DNA of 64,000 bases. Origin: Eumeta japonica (taxonomy: Eukaryota > Arthropoda > Insecta > Lepidoptera > Psychidae). A program made the position numbers and the translations under genes. The first letter of the stretch is position 1. Each line of letters starts with the position of its first letter. The notes under the pieces were generated by a model. The model searched no databases, was not told the DNA's origin, and worked only from the letters and a program-made list of their open reading frames with translations. The stretch spans positions 124,001-188,000 of the forward strand of contig BGZK01000864.1 in the NCBI GenBank assembly GCA_005406025.1. The letters are read 5' to 3'. Below are positions 47,101-59,100 of the stretch, piece by piece.

Positions 47101-50100
47101 AAAAGAATGAATATTCAAATAATTGAGTTAACAAAATAGTTTTGTTCATGTGATCTGTAGCTTAGAGCATAAGAAAAATATATTGTACATACAGAGACAG
47201 CCTGTGCGGTGGCACCACCACCCACATCTAAGAAATTAGCTGGATCACCACCATAGAGTTTGATGATGTCCATGGTAGCCATGGCCAAGCCCGCGCCATT
47301 CACCATGCAACCAATATTACCTGTGAATATACATCTAAATTACAGAATTGCCACAAACTTCAACAACATTAATGAAACCAATTGTTCCATCGTTTTTATA
47401 ATGAAGTTTTTATTTTATCACATTCAAACTTATTCAAACACCACTAACATCAATATCAACAACAAATGATGAAAATAAAGATGTTTTAGCAAATCTGATA
47501 TTTTAGAAATTGAAATAACTAGATTGTATAACAAAAAAAGCTGCTTACCATCAAGAGCGATATAGTTGAGGCCATACTTGGCGGCCTCTATCTCTTTCGG
47601 ATCCTCTTGACTGATGTCTTTTAAATCAAATAATTCTTTTTGTCTGAATTCGGCATTGTCGTCAAATCGAAATTTCGCATCGAGACAGAAGTCTGAAAGG
47701 ACCCAAGGAACACTTTAAATTTCTCATTTCAGATAATCGGATGCTAATACAAAAAGCAAATCATTAAATGAAAACACAACACAACAACGCAACAACAAAA
47801 ACAATTTTAAACATTTTAAATCAAGTTTTCTTTCAAAACCTTATATAACCTTATACACCTAATAACAATTCATATATCATTCTAAATCATCACGTTAAAA
47901 TAGAGATGATCAAGAATTCACTCACATTATTATATAAAAATCATGAAAGTAAATAATTAATTTGAGGTGCGACATACTCATGATGGGAAATTATTTTAAT
48001 AATGATCAATATCAATACTACTTTCAAAATATATTGTACCTTAATATTCTTTTTAAAAATCATAAACAAACTTATCATCTTTAAAACAAAGTCTCTTATA
48101 AAAATGATGAGTACATTACATAAATAAAAGAGAAATTATACCATTACATTACATTAAGTAAAACGTACATTCGCTCGTGAGCACATCTTCAGCATAGGGA
48201 TTCACTTCTATGAGAAGAGCATCTTTCTTCAAAAATAGATCATACATGCTTTTAATCATATCACATGTCTGCTCCAGTCGGTGGCCTAAGCCAATCTGTA
48301 ATTGAACAAACAGTAGAAACATATACATATAGAAAATACATAATTTTGTTACATTTAGCATTAATATAAACTAATAGCAAGTAAAATTAAATAAAAATGG
48401 AGTGGAGGTGACCAAATTGTAAGCATGTTGCTGCCTAATCTTGAAGATACCAAGTTCGAACCCTAATTGCAAATAATCAATAAACTTTTAACTTCAGTCA
48501 AATTAAAAAACTTTCTCTTTGCATCAGAGGTTCGTCACATACGTTCGTTACCAGCTCCTCATCCATAGATTGTAGAGGCTTAAAATGATAGCCCCTCAAT
48601 CTGAAATGCATGTGAATGCAAGGGTTATCATAAAATAATGTTAGCCAACATAAAATAATGACATCAAATTGAAAACAAACTGGGTAAAAAATAGGTTATC
48701 TAATAGAGGAGGGAGTGGGCTAATGGAGACGGAGTGAGGTGATTGAAAAAGGAGTGGGCCACCAGAAGTCTCACTTCCTGGGAAAAGAGCATACGCACGA
48801 GTTGTTACTTCAAGTCTGTATTCCATAAACGTGGTATCTTGGTATTCGTGCTGCAGCCAAATTAACCACAACATGGCCCTACCACATTCGTGATTAAAAT
48901 GTGCAATACAGTGATTAAAACCTGACACAAGTATGCAAATATCCTGAATATTCTCAAACACCACATTAATACAATGAATATTTCACCTTTTCGACTACAC
49001 GTTTCACTTGATCATCGGTAATTCCAGTTACAATATCTATTGGCTCATAAGTAATAGCATCAGGATTTTCTGCAGCAACATCTTCAATATTCACACCGCC
49101 TTGGGATGATGCTATAATTACGGGACCCTGGAAATAAAATACCATAAAAATAATAGATTTGACACTTGATATGATAGATTTAATAGTGATGACATTTGTC
49201 CAAACTTAATAATACACATATTAAATAGAAATTAAAACATTTTCGCTGAATTACAAATCAGAAACAATTACAATTGTACAAATTTGGAAAATGACTGTAG
49301 TAAAGAGTAGCCATTTTAATTTGTCTTATGTATAATCCCAAATTCAGTAATAAGTATTAAAATAATCATTTTCAATGTGAACTTGAACGAGACCTTTATT
49401 GGCCTTTTTCACCTCAACCCCCATAGGTATGCTTACGTGACTATAAAATCTCTAAAAATTAAAGTAATAACAAAAACACTACCCAATAGATTTTTCTATT
49501 GAAGATAATTTCATTATAAAATATATTTCTGAAACATAAACAATTTTAGGTATTATAAAAATAGTGATGATATTAATGTCTCACATTAAAGCTCCGCTCC
49601 ATCATGATGGCAATATAATACTCGCGACGTGGGAATTTCCTTTCTGTAACCATCACCATGTTGCAAATGCGACCACCTGCACCCGTCTGCTTTGTCACTA
49701 GATATTGCTGCAGCATTTTACTTGCAATCTCGCCAGCGACTTCAGGACTAAATAAATTATTGATTTAATAAAATTATCAACTCTTACACAAATTTCTGTT
49801 ATTTTTCTATCAGTCTGTCATCAAACTGTCATATTTTAAAGAAATATAAGTGTATCCATATATTCATATATGAATATAAATTGTACTTGCTTTACAAAGT
49901 ACAGTTTTATATTAGGTTCTGCTCATCAGCGCATTAGTCAGAGACCTTGGCCTTTCTAAAAAAGCATTAGAATTTTAGCTTCTCGATTAGATAAAGCAAA
50001 GAAATCTTTAAATCCAAGAAACAAGAATTTCATACTATCGTAAAAAAAGACAGAATTGTTTTATTTTTATTTGAAGATATGATACAAATAAATGGCACTT

Positions 50101-53100
50101 ATTTGTTGACTCCTCTAAAGGTAGCCTGAAATGTGTACTTATGCATAAAGACAATAAGCTGCGATCATTACTGATTGTGTGTTCAACTAAAGTTAAAGAA
50201 GTATATACTACTGCAGGTTCTGTTGTGGCAAAAATTAAGTACAAAGAACACGAGTGGTTCATATGTGTAGATTTAAAAATGATGAATTTTCTTTTCAAAC
50301 AACAAGATACAAAGATACACAATATCCTCGTATTATTTGTTTGTGGTACAACAGACGACCTAAGTCTGAGCACTGGATTAGAAAAGACTGACCTTCAGAC
50401 AAGCTATAGTTCAAGAAAACTGAATGTGATAAATGAGCCACTATAGTCTTTAGGAATCGCATAATACTGTTACCTTTGCATAACAAACTAGGGCTCATGG
50501 AACAATTTGTCAAAGCTATGAAAAAGGATGGTGATTGTTTTAAATATATCCCCAAAAAGTTCCTAAATTTGAGTATAGAGAAACTGAAAGTCCGAATTTT
50601 TGATGATCCACAAATAAGAAAGTTGATAAAAGATAAAAACTTGACTGATATTGAAAAATGCCTGGAATTAATTCTTTTGGATTGCAGAAAATTTTCTGGT
50701 AATCAAAAGGATGAAAGGTATGCGGAACATATTGAAGAGATGTCACACTTCCAGCAGCTTGGTCGTAACATGAGCATCAAGGTACACTTCCTCTACAGCT
50801 ATTTCGACTATTTCCCTGAAAATCTTGGTGAAGAACAAGGGGAATATTTCCATCAAGATATTCAAACTATGGAAGAGCAGTACCAGGGTCACTCAAGTGC
50901 CAACATGATGATGGATTACTGTTGGAGCATCAAAAACAACCCTTGTGAACCAAATCAAACAAGGAAATCTTATGAAAGAAATTTTTATGATAAAAAGTCG
51001 TTGCTTTTTTATTATTTTTTTTTTTAATAAAAATATTTTTTTCTTGAAACTTACATTTTCATTAGATCAAAAACTAAAGGTGATTCAAAAAATCTGACTT
51101 CAAATCTAAAATCTGCACTCTCAAAATACGTAATATTAGTCATAATATTTCATGCAACAAAATGCTGTTACCTTGTATTATCATTAAATAATAAGAGTAA
51201 TTATTATTATTAAGGAGTATAGCAAATAACCAATATGAACAGATATTATGTATGTTGTCATGGGTGACAAGAAGTAATGTGTATTGTAGTATTATGATAC
51301 AGATTGGTTTTCTATACATTTTAATTCGATTTTATTATTATCTATAAAATTCAACCAAGATACAAAACTCTACAGATTTATCTATTTCTCTTTCAAATGT
51401 AAATTATTTTTGGATGTGTATTATTTTTTATAATTTTAAAATAATTATAATGAATTATCTAAGCAACATATGATTACATCATTTACATATCTATTATAAT
51501 GCAGTACTATATTATTATTATGTACAACATATATTCATTTTAAAGTTCATCTATTATAAACTCTGCCATTAATGGACTTAAAGTTTGTTATTCTTATCAT
51601 AAATATGACAGAAATATCAAACCTTCATAAACTATAAATATGTCTCTGTAAATGATTGAAAATATGAACTACATCACACAAAAATAACTCTATTATATTA
51701 CTGGGCAACCCAAGGTGAGAATGAAATAAGTCTCTTTAGGCTAACGGCCAAACTATGTGCCAGTATTTAATAATAAAAACATTAGCTAATAATAAATTTT
51801 TAACTGATAAAGTTGACCTTTCTTAAGTAATAATTTGTTTATCAATGCCCATTAGATTAACAAAACATATTGCACCTTATTGAAAATATCATAAATATTC
51901 ATTATCATACATCATGTTACAAAAGGACTGTATGAAAAAAATTTTAAAAGTGATTTTAGCATCAATGCAACTTACGATTCAACCATTCGAACTCCACCTT
52001 TGAGACCATTTTTGAATGCACCTTTACCGCGCCCACCAGCCAAAACCTTACATTAAAAACATCACTATGTAAAAACTAGCAAAGTGCAAGTAAGATTCAA
52101 GTTATTCAGTATTCCATGTCACAAATGTTGCTTCAAATAATAGAAAATAACTTTTAATAAGATTATAATAAACCCAATATCAATCTGCCAAAATGGAGGC
52201 AAAATAATTATTTTGACATTATTTATGTTGACTTCTATATTGTTACTAAAAGTACATACAACCATATAAGATTCTTAATATTTTTTTAAGTATAAAGTAA
52301 TGATAAATATACCTGTGGTTTTTTAAAAACAGTGAATGATTATCTAGAATAGCTTTTTGCTATTATAAATTTAATTTAACATAAATTGTATATACTTTTT
52401 CTTTTTTTTTTATTAATATAGCATTCAAAAGTTAAATTTTTTTTCAGACAATTACTACACCCTCTTCAAGTTTCAAGGATTTCATCAGTTTTGCAAATTT
52501 GAAAATATATATGTTTCTGTAAAATATTAATTGTAGAAAAAACTATGACAGTTAGAGATACTACCAAAATTTCCTTTATGCAAATTTAGTATAGAATACT
52601 ATGAAGTCATACTTTAACCAAAACACAAAACATTTATTTGTACCTGTGCTTTTAGAACTATGTCCTTTGAATTAAGGTCTTGAGCAAATTTAATTGCTTC
52701 TTCCTTGGTTTTAGCAACATTGAACTTGGGTACTGGGATGCCATTGTCCCTTAGTAATGTATAGCTGATATATTCATGTACATTCAAATGTCTGACTTGC
52801 TGCTTTCCTGACAAGGAACCAGAATTACTAGCTGCAAGCAACTGTAAAAGAAATAAAAACAATGCTTTAACTTTTTTTTCTAAACTAACATTATTAAATT
52901 TTCGTCAAATAGACACTAAAACCCAATAAAAAAAACTCTGTATGTTAAATTAGAATAAACAAATCTAAAGGTCAAAGAACAAGGTTATGTTTAAATTCTC
53001 TTGAATATTTCTTTTTAAATTCTATAGCATAAAAATAGTACCTAGGTATTAATTCAAAATCGCAATTAAGCTTAATCTATCAAACTTTGAATTGCTTTAT

Positions 53101-53305
53101 AATTTAGGCAATCAAAAACTCAACTACAACTTCCTATTATGTAATCTTGCTACATAGTAAAGACATAAAGATGTTAAAGCGATTTAATAGTTTAACATAC
53201 AAATTTATTAATTTCAAAATGAGTTACATAAAACATTACCTTCAACCCATTCTTGGTGACAATATTTTCAAGAAAACTAACAGACCTCGGTAATAAGGTA
53301 GCCAT
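44114..53305 (-). CDS. SUCLA2: Succinyl-CoA ligase [ADP-forming] subunit beta, mitochondrial
   Basis: Beta subunit of the ATP-forming succinyl-CoA synthetase of the mitochondrial matrix; with the alpha subunit it converts succinyl-CoA, ADP and phosphate to succinate, CoA and ATP in the TCA cycle. Exons in transcript order: 53240-53305, 52644-52841, 51976-52046, 49585-49747, 48987-49127, 48169-48295, 47549-47692, 47193-47320, 45486-45638, 44114-44293. Phases agree and 1371 nt gives 456 residues (human 463). It starts [20 protein letters not shown], a likely transit peptide. The ATP-grasp domain follows ([57 protein letters not shown]), then the C-terminal ligase domain ([32 protein letters not shown]). 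The RREYY..MERSF and HEYISY blocks match the ATP-forming rather than the GTP-forming paralogue. The gene appears intact. Confidence 0.95.
44680..45230 (-). mobile_element. LINE fragment in the last SUCLA2 intron
   Basis: On the minus strand from about 45210 it reads [20 protein letters not shown] (reverse-transcriptase catalytic box, YTDD instead of YADD), then [13 protein letters not shown] (about 45000-45040) and [20 protein letters not shown] (about 44810-44870). These are the same blocks as in the LINE at 18280-21100, so the two belong to one family. Frame breaks show it is inactive. It lies in the intron between 44293 and 45486, in the host gene's orientation. Confidence 0.78.
45179..45208. 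repeat. Perfect 11-base hairpin within LINE remnant
   Basis: TACTGTATGAT (45179-45189) and ATCATACAGTA (45198-45208) flank an 8-base loop. Confidence 0.9.
46420..46590 (+). mobile_element. Short inverted-repeat element, copy 2
   Basis: Contains ATGAATCTCTGTCGCTCTGA, ATGCAATACGCACG and CCATTGAGACACTTTCGTGA, and ends GCAGAGTTTCATGCATTGTA. It is collinear with 35355-35520. The ends are again imperfect inverted repeats. It lies in the SUCLA2 intron between 45638 and 47193. Confidence 0.65.
48402..48490 (+). repeat. Possible tRNA-derived SINE fragment
   Basis: AAGTTCGAACCC near 48449-48460 matches a polymerase III B box, and the preceding 50 bases have a loose A-box-like spacing. Too short and too divergent for certainty; there is no cloverleaf for a working tRNA. 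Confidence 0.35.
50072..51003 (+). pseudogene. Decayed ORF of a repeated, transposon-like uncharacterised family
   Basis: The translated blocks match, in order, a large family of uncharacterised invertebrate proteins that occurs in many copies per genome and looks transposon-borne. They are [20 protein letters not shown] (about 50090-50150), [20 protein letters not shown] (about 50230-50290), then after a frameshift [12 protein letters not shown] (about 50325-50360). These are followed by [20 protein letters not shown] (about 50465-50525), [20 protein letters not shown] (about 50770-50830) and [20 protein letters not shown] (about 50840-50895), then MMDYCWSIK. At least one frameshift (about 50300-50450) and in-frame TGA and TAG codons kill it. 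It lies inside a SUCLA2 intron on the opposite strand. The family's function is unknown to me. Confidence 0.7.
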
Positions 53306-54399
53306 ATTTATCGTGTAGTTTTAAAAACGACTTGATCTAATTGAAGGTTAAATCATGAGAGTATATAGTGAAGAATTCACTCCCGTTGGTGTATAATGAT
53401 ACTGTTAAATAAATTTAACGAATCACATCACGAACCACCTACGAGGACAAGTAATCATTCCACTGCACATATTCTATGTAACCTTTGTCTTTTCCTGTAA
53501 TCTCTTCGTTGCTGTTTGTAAGATTATTGTAGTCTTTGGTCAACACCTGACACAGATTACACAATTATCAGATGACGATAAAATATTCGGTTATTTTAGG
53601 TTACAAAAGTAAGTTACTTCATGCAAGATAAAAGAACTCCGTAGTATAATCAGAAATTTAGTACGCACGATTCTCGGTAAATAAAAAACCATAACTAAGT
53701 AGTAATAATAGAACTCTCTAATCTTTATTTTTTAACTAGCCGTTTTACGTAGCCCACTTAAATGTTCCTGTATTATTTGGCAATGAATGTTTAATTGCTA
53801 AATAAACAATAAATATTGGCTAACTTTGCTACAAATGTGCTAGAACTCTGTGAAGTACAGTACTCTGTTATTGAAATTATTTAGTGAAAAAGATTAAATC
53901 TGATTGTATATTGTTTTTTGACACTTTATTTATAATTTTAATTATAAACTGCTTTTTTAAATTTTCTTTTATTTATATATCCCGTTTAATGAATATTTTT
54001 GTTCTATTGTCTTGTCATAAAACAAATTCTATTTAGCATCTATGCGTTACGTACGCCACAAGAGCATCTAGTAAAATATGAACTAAAGGATTATATTTGA
54101 AGTCACCCAGGAAGTTGAACCGGACACGCATTGAAGTAGTGAGTCTATTATTTATAATCTATGCGATAAATAAAACACTACACAGAATCTGTGTTAGTCA
54201 GCTGACAAACTCGTTAGCAGCTCGCACTGCTTTCAACCGAGTCAAACGTTGCCGGTTTTTCGTCACTCATTGCTTATAACCCTTCTCCACAATAGTCCAA
54301 TATGATGGTCCATCATTGTTCAACCATCTACACGATGATATACGAGCATTCAAATATTGAAACTTGTGAATGGTTGTAATGGAAATAATTACAGCTGCT

Positions 54400-54454
54400 G
54401 TGATTTATCTGTTCAGCATATAAAAGTTTTATATGTGATGAATAGATAAATCAC
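54400..54454. repeat. Imperfect hairpin, precursor-RNA-like
   Basis: The outer arms GTGATTTATCT and AGATAAATCAC pair perfectly, and TTCA pairs with TGAA further in. The inner arms ATATAAAA and TTTTATAT pair around a single G, giving a nearly continuous 55-base foldback. Confidence 0.8.
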
Positions 54455-54719
54455 ATCAATTAAATATATGTATAGTTAACACGTTTATATTTTTACGATT
54501 TTTGTTTTTTGGATTTCAAATAAAAGTTTTGTTTTGGCATAAATATATAAATTTAAAAGTTTCATCATTGCTTCAATTTAGTGATGACATATCTTGGGCG
54601 CGAAATAACGTACAAGGCATATATATTCCACCATGTTGATCGACAAATTGAATAATGGGCCATCATGTACCTTGCGCCGACCACTATACGCTGTTTTACC
54701 TTTTCTTAATTTTCACCTA

Positions 54720-55070
54720 AGTAGAGCGACGAGCAAGGCTGCACCTCTACGCTTCACTTCCGGAACATCCTGAAGCTTCCCCGGCCCCGATCGGTGGTGT
54801 ACGGTGTGGCGCGCAACATCGTACGCCTTCTATCACAATGGGGGCACACGCGCGCCCGCTACTATACTTACTTCACTTACACCAGTTACACCGACGTCAA
54901 TACATCAGGGCAGGCAACAATTAATCGTTGGATACTACGAGGATCTCGCAGCCACCTAACACCAAAAGCTGGGACTTCAACAAATCCCCTCTCCCCGCGA
55001 TTCTTGACATCTCACTTATCAAAATTGGTTTAATGGTTTAGGAGATACGAAAGGAATATATGAACATATA
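54720..55070 (+). repeat. GC-richer block, probable dispersed element
   Basis: Composition differs from the surroundings (GTGTGGCGCGCAACATCGTA, CACGCGCGCCCGCTACTATA). The block ends with AAAATTGGTTTAATGGTTTA, then GGAGATACG, a motif typical of the 3' ends of insect retroposons. The 79-codon open frame inside (54794-55033) has no recognised domain. Confidence 0.4.
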
Positions 55071-56114
55071 CATATATAGACTATCAAAAACATAATATTC
55101 CTCTTCCGTAGTTGCAGAAACTATATGCTCATACTAGCCTGTGTGCTCATGGTGAACTGCGGGTGTATCAAAGTAACGATGTTTAGATTGAGTAGCTTGA
55201 TATGTACTGCTAAAAACACATCGCAGTCACATCGATACACAGCTTATGGTACATTAACAATGTAATGTAAAAAAAATTGCAGTTACATTTTTAAATTTTA
55301 AGTTTTAACAAAATTTAGAAAACAAGTGAAATTTGATTATGATTTGATAAAAGTTTAGAACAAGTGAAAAGTAATTCATACCTATTACACATATTAATTG
55401 AATAGTTAAAAAAAGGACCAAATGTATTTAAAAAATATATTTTAGGACGTGGTAAAAATTGACTTATGTCAAAATCTAAAACTATTATAACAACGTATAA
55501 TACGGACATAGAATCTATGCATCTCATTCTACACGTAATTCAGAATTTGCTTGATTTATTTTCCCAAAAATCAAAGATTTCATGAGGTGTACGATATATA
55601 CAGAGCTCGAGTGATAATTACTATTCTGAATAGTATATTAAAATAAATGTGCATTTTTGAGCATAAAAGAAGTGATGTGTAGTAATCACTATGCGACATA
55701 TAGAACGATTAAATAAATAATGTATGAATTAATCAGCAAACTGCAAACAAAAAATGATATTATTAACTCCTTATAAGTAACAAATAAGTTTTAATTGGTC
55801 CTATTCTAACCATAGAGCACACTTTTCACTAATAGACATCTTCTAGTCATTCTGACAGTTAGAGAAGTTTTTAAACGGGACGGAAGGGAGGGTTAAACAT
55901 TGGTGTTCTGTGTTATTAATGTACGAAAATAGTTGTGACCCAGTTTTCGATAGAGCGATTTATTGAAAAGAAAACTGGCAAATATAAACCCTTATAACGC
56001 ATATTTTCAGTGATTTTTTTAAGAGAATAGATTATGCCAAACTTGGCGAAAAGGTGATGCATTAAAATCCCCGTGCATTTTACAAAAATGTGGATGTAAT
56101 ACCGATTTCGACAA

Positions 56115-57662
56115 ATGATGCTCATACAGACTTCAAGAGCCAATTTCTTTTTAATGAGATTGCCTCATATATTTTATTCTACTTCTAAGAGCAATAATAC
56201 TGTAAAATATCTTTGTAAATATTTAAATATAACGCCTTCCAAAGCACATTTTAAGTGCCTTAAACATCCAGCTATAACGAAATTGAATGAGTTCAAAATA
56301 TGTGAAATTGTGGACACAATGACTAGCTTAGGCTTTAGCAAGCAAGAAATTTCAAATGAACCGTTAGTGTTTAGCCTTTTGTCAGTAACATTACATTACC
56401 GATATAAAGTTTTACAAGAATGTGGTTTTAACAACATAAATGTGAAACATATTGCTTCATATCTACACATCATGAAAAAAAATACTATAGAACAATTAAA
56501 AAGCTCAGGTTTTATACCAAGAACACTAAATGTAGAAAACAAACTTGCAAGTTTTATGACAGATTGGCCTACATCTTTAACAACGTTGATAAATGGGAAT
56601 GTTGAAGAACAAACATTATATGAATTGCGTCTGAGTATAATACAAAGATATTTAGAATTTATTATTGATTTGTCAGAGGATGAATTTAAAAGGGGAATTG
56701 CAACATATCCAAATATTAAACATAGGCCATTGCAAGCAATATGTGAGGTTGTATCATTACTTACTTCAACAATTATGATGCCACCTCTTAAGATCAAATC
56801 AAATTTGTATCTTGTGCATGCTGATCCTGATAATCTTAAACAACTCATTTATAATATAAGATCAATAGCAAGAGTAGATATCAAAGAAATTCTGCGGATG
56901 TATCCTAAGTTGTGCTGTGTAAGTTATAAAAATATAATAGCTACCAAGAAAATTTTTCATGAGTATAATATAAGTAATGAAGCACAAAGTAGATGTTTTG
57001 AGATTTTCACTTTGGCACCTGAAACGGTAAGAGAACGTTTGGAAAATGCCAAGAGTTTGCCAGAATTTGAACCATTATATCATCATCCGAGATTTTTAAA
57101 AATCATATATCATAGAAACACTGCAGTTAAGCGGATGTTAAATTTATATAGTATGAATAAGAAATGTTTAAGCTTGAATGTGCTATTCGGTAGTGATTTA
57201 CAGTATAAGTCATTTGTAAAAAAACCAGGAGATAAATCAGGTAAAGGGAAAGACATCCTGTTTTGCTTGGTTCAGGCTTTCGGGAAAGGGTATAATATGA
57301 AAAGTGTAGGCAATGCAATAAGAAGACACCCATTTTGGATGAATGTATCAGTTGCCCATGTGAAATCTGTTCATGCAAAATTAGCAAAAGAATTCTTACC
57401 TAAAGACATTTATGAAAATTGTCCTATTTTACTTTATCCATGGAACAGAATAAATGAAGCTCTTAAATTACATCAATCAAGAGGAATATGTAGGAAATGT
57501 GACAACATAAATGATACAAAGTTGACCAATTCTCAGGTATTAAGTTTAATGTTGTATCATTTGGAAAAAGATCATTATTTTACTGGCAATGGTATTTGGG
57601 TTGAAGAGAAATTAAAAAATGAAACTCAAAATTTCATGCATAAAAGTACACAAGCCTGTTAA
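56115..57662 (+). CDS. mTERF-family mitochondrial transcription termination factor
   Basis: A single uninterrupted frame of 515 codons with no introns. mTERF proteins bind mitochondrial DNA or rRNA through a solenoid of about 30-residue helical repeats and control mitochondrial transcription or ribosome assembly. The N-terminus (MMLIQTSRANFFLMRLPHIF) is basic, hydrophobic and lacks acidic residues, which suits mitochondrial import. Possible starts are ATGs at 56115, 56118 and 56154. Typical repeat phrases are visible: MTSLGFSKQEISNEPLVF (about residue 73), DIKEILRMYPKLCCVSYKNI (about 255), then RPRFL-like and KDIYENCPILLYPWNRINEA near the C-terminus. The overall shape resembles insect mTerf5 (transcription termination factor 5), but I am not certain which paralogue it is. 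It is head to head with SUCLA2, also mitochondrial. Confidence 0.82.
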   Translation: MMLIQTSRANFFLMRLPHIFYSTSKSNNTVKYLCKYLNITPSKAHFKCLKHPAITKLNEFKICEIVDTMTSLGFSKQEISNEPLVFSLLSVTLHYRYKVLQECGFNNINVKHIASYLHIMKKNTIEQLKSSGFIPRTLNVENKLASFMTDWPTSLTTLINGNVEEQTLYELRLSIIQRYLEFIIDLSEDEFKRGIATYPNIKHRPLQAICEVVSLLTSTIMMPPLKIKSNLYLVHADPDNLKQLIYNIRSIARVDIKEILRMYPKLCCVSYKNIIATKKIFHEYNISNEAQSRCFEIFTLAPETVRERLENAKSLPEFEPLYHHPRFLKIIYHRNTAVKRMLNLYSMNKKCLSLNVLFGSDLQYKSFVKKPGDKSGKGKDILFCLVQAFGKGYNMKSVGNAIRRHPFWMNVSVAHVKSVHAKLAKEFLPKDIYENCPILLYPWNRINEALKLHQSRGICRKCDNINDTKLTNSQVLSLMLYHLEKDHYFTGNGIWVEEKLKNETQNFMHKSTQAC

Positions 57663-57691
57663 ATATTTTTATTTTATAATATGAATTGTGT

Positions 57692-57697
57692 AATAAA
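57692..57697 (+). terminator. Poly(A) signal of the mTERF gene
   Basis: AATAAA 30 bases after the stop codon (TAA at 57660-57662), followed by a T-rich run at 57717-57727. Confidence 0.7.
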
Positions 57698-57925
57698 ATT
57701 TATTTTCATAATAATATTTTTTTTATTCTTATTTATCCCTAATGTAAGTTCTGATATAGGTACACGCAATAATACTGATGAGATGTGGTCAAAAGAATCT
57801 TATAATGTGATCAAATACATCTTGCTTCTATATGGAAAGTATCTGGTCAATTGAGGTTTTCTCAGTGTCAAACAGGTTTGCTGAAATATAACAAGAAAAG
57901 TTGTTGATATTTATTCCTAACAATA

Positions 57926-58060
57926 ATGGTGGGTTACACTAGTAAAAACATAATTTGTAAACGTAATCTGCAAGATATCACAGATTGTCCATGCCTTATC
58001 TATCAAATCTTACGGATTATGTTCACTAAATAGGTTTTTACTTTTGGTGTAACCCACCAT
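57926..58060. mobile_element. 135-bp MITE with terminal inverted repeats
   Basis: The left end ATGGTGGGTTACACTAGTAA, then AAAC, and a right end that reverse-complements to ATGGTGGGTTACACCAAAAG, then TAAAAAC. The first 14 bases are identical. The centre is unrelated AT-rich sequence with no coding capacity. It may be flanked by A/T-rich target sequence, but no clear duplication is visible. Confidence 0.85.
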
Positions 58061-58620
58061 AAATAGATTGGCTGCAAAATTTATGTATTTTTTTAAATGG
58101 TACCATCTTGTCATATTATGTAGGGTCATTTTCTGTTGAGAACGAATAATAAACTAAGGATATAATTATCTCAAAATTTCGATAATGGTGCAGAATAGAG
58201 TAATGTACAATTTTTTTGATGTCGTTTTCCAAGAAAGAGACCTACATAGATAAACTTGAAAAGCAAATCTTTACAAAAATAAAAACATCACAATTGACAG
58301 TGCTAATTGCAACATTGCTGTAAGACATATACGTTGCAGTAAAGCAGCAATCTATGTATTTATATAAATACAAGATTATTTCATTATTAGTGTATGATTT
58401 GATTTGAGAATATTAATCATCAATACTGCTAAAGAGATTAAAATTTGGAATTCAACATCAATCGGTTGCATTTATGTTCAATTTCACAAAATTGTAATAA
58501 TTTAGGTGGTTATTAAAGCCACCTTCATGGTTAGATTGGTGATCAGAGTGTGCCTGCAAATACTTTTGAGATAGGGGTAGAGCAATTGACAATGGCATCC
58601 ATTTCAGCAAATCGTTCTGT

Positions 58621-58651
58621 TATGGTACGTACCTTAACCATACGTACCATA
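58621..58651. repeat. Perfect 11-base hairpin
   Basis: TATGGTACGTA (58621-58631) and TACGTACCATA (58641-58651) flank a 9-base loop. No associated gene. Confidence 0.9.
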
Positions 58652-58899
58652 CCTTTTAATTTTGAATAAATACTGTTAGGAAATAACCTTATTGGTGGGT
58701 TCAAAGATTGAGATCAGATGAAGGGAAACATGTAGAAAATAAGGCGTTCAGAAAGAGTCACAATGTATCTACGGAACCAGTTGAACGTTTGTCGTTTATC
58801 GCACTTCATTTGTGATCATACTGATCGCAGAAATAAAACGACTGCTGTGCCCGCGCCATTTATAATGAGATAGACGGACGACTGACCGTCCAACGTGCT

Positions 58900-59100
58900 C
58901 TTGAAATATAAATAAATTGATAAATTATCTAGAACCAATAAATAGTGAACTTGTCAAGTTTGACATAAATAAACGAGAATTATTGTCTCTCGGAAATTCC
59001 ACCCCAAAAAAATAAATCAGTTTAAAACGAATGTAAACACATCGAAATTGTCGACAGGGTTAAGGCGAGGCGAGCGGGTGGGATGTTTATACTTAGAGGA
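58900..59100 (+). repeat. Dispersed repeat, copy 2 (copy 1 at 3430-3640)
   Basis: AAATTCCACCCCAAAAAAAT, AATGTAAACAC and GGGTTAAGGCGAGGCGAGCG, then GGTGGG, are collinear with the minus strand of 3430-3640. The sequence just upstream (58700-58900) contains GACGGACGACTGACCGTCCA and GTGCTCTTGAAATATAAATA, which might be the end of a long terminal repeat, though no partner copy or primer-binding site was seen. Confidence 0.45.

Larger units (their letters stand above)
53306..56114. promoter_or_regulatory. Divergent region upstream of SUCLA2 and the mTERF gene
   Basis: 2.8 kb between two divergent start codons, so both promoters lie here. No core element was assigned. It contains a hairpin (54400-54454) and a GC-richer repeat-like block (54720-55070). 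Confidence 0.45.

Noticed and set aside
48641..48964. 107-codon minus-strand frame in a SUCLA2 intron as an extra exon
   Set aside because: The flanking SUCLA2 exons join in phase without it, and its composition and sequence resemble nothing known.
54794..55033. 79-codon plus-strand frame as a small gene
   Set aside because: It lies in a GC-richer block with a retroposon-like end and has no conserved motif.
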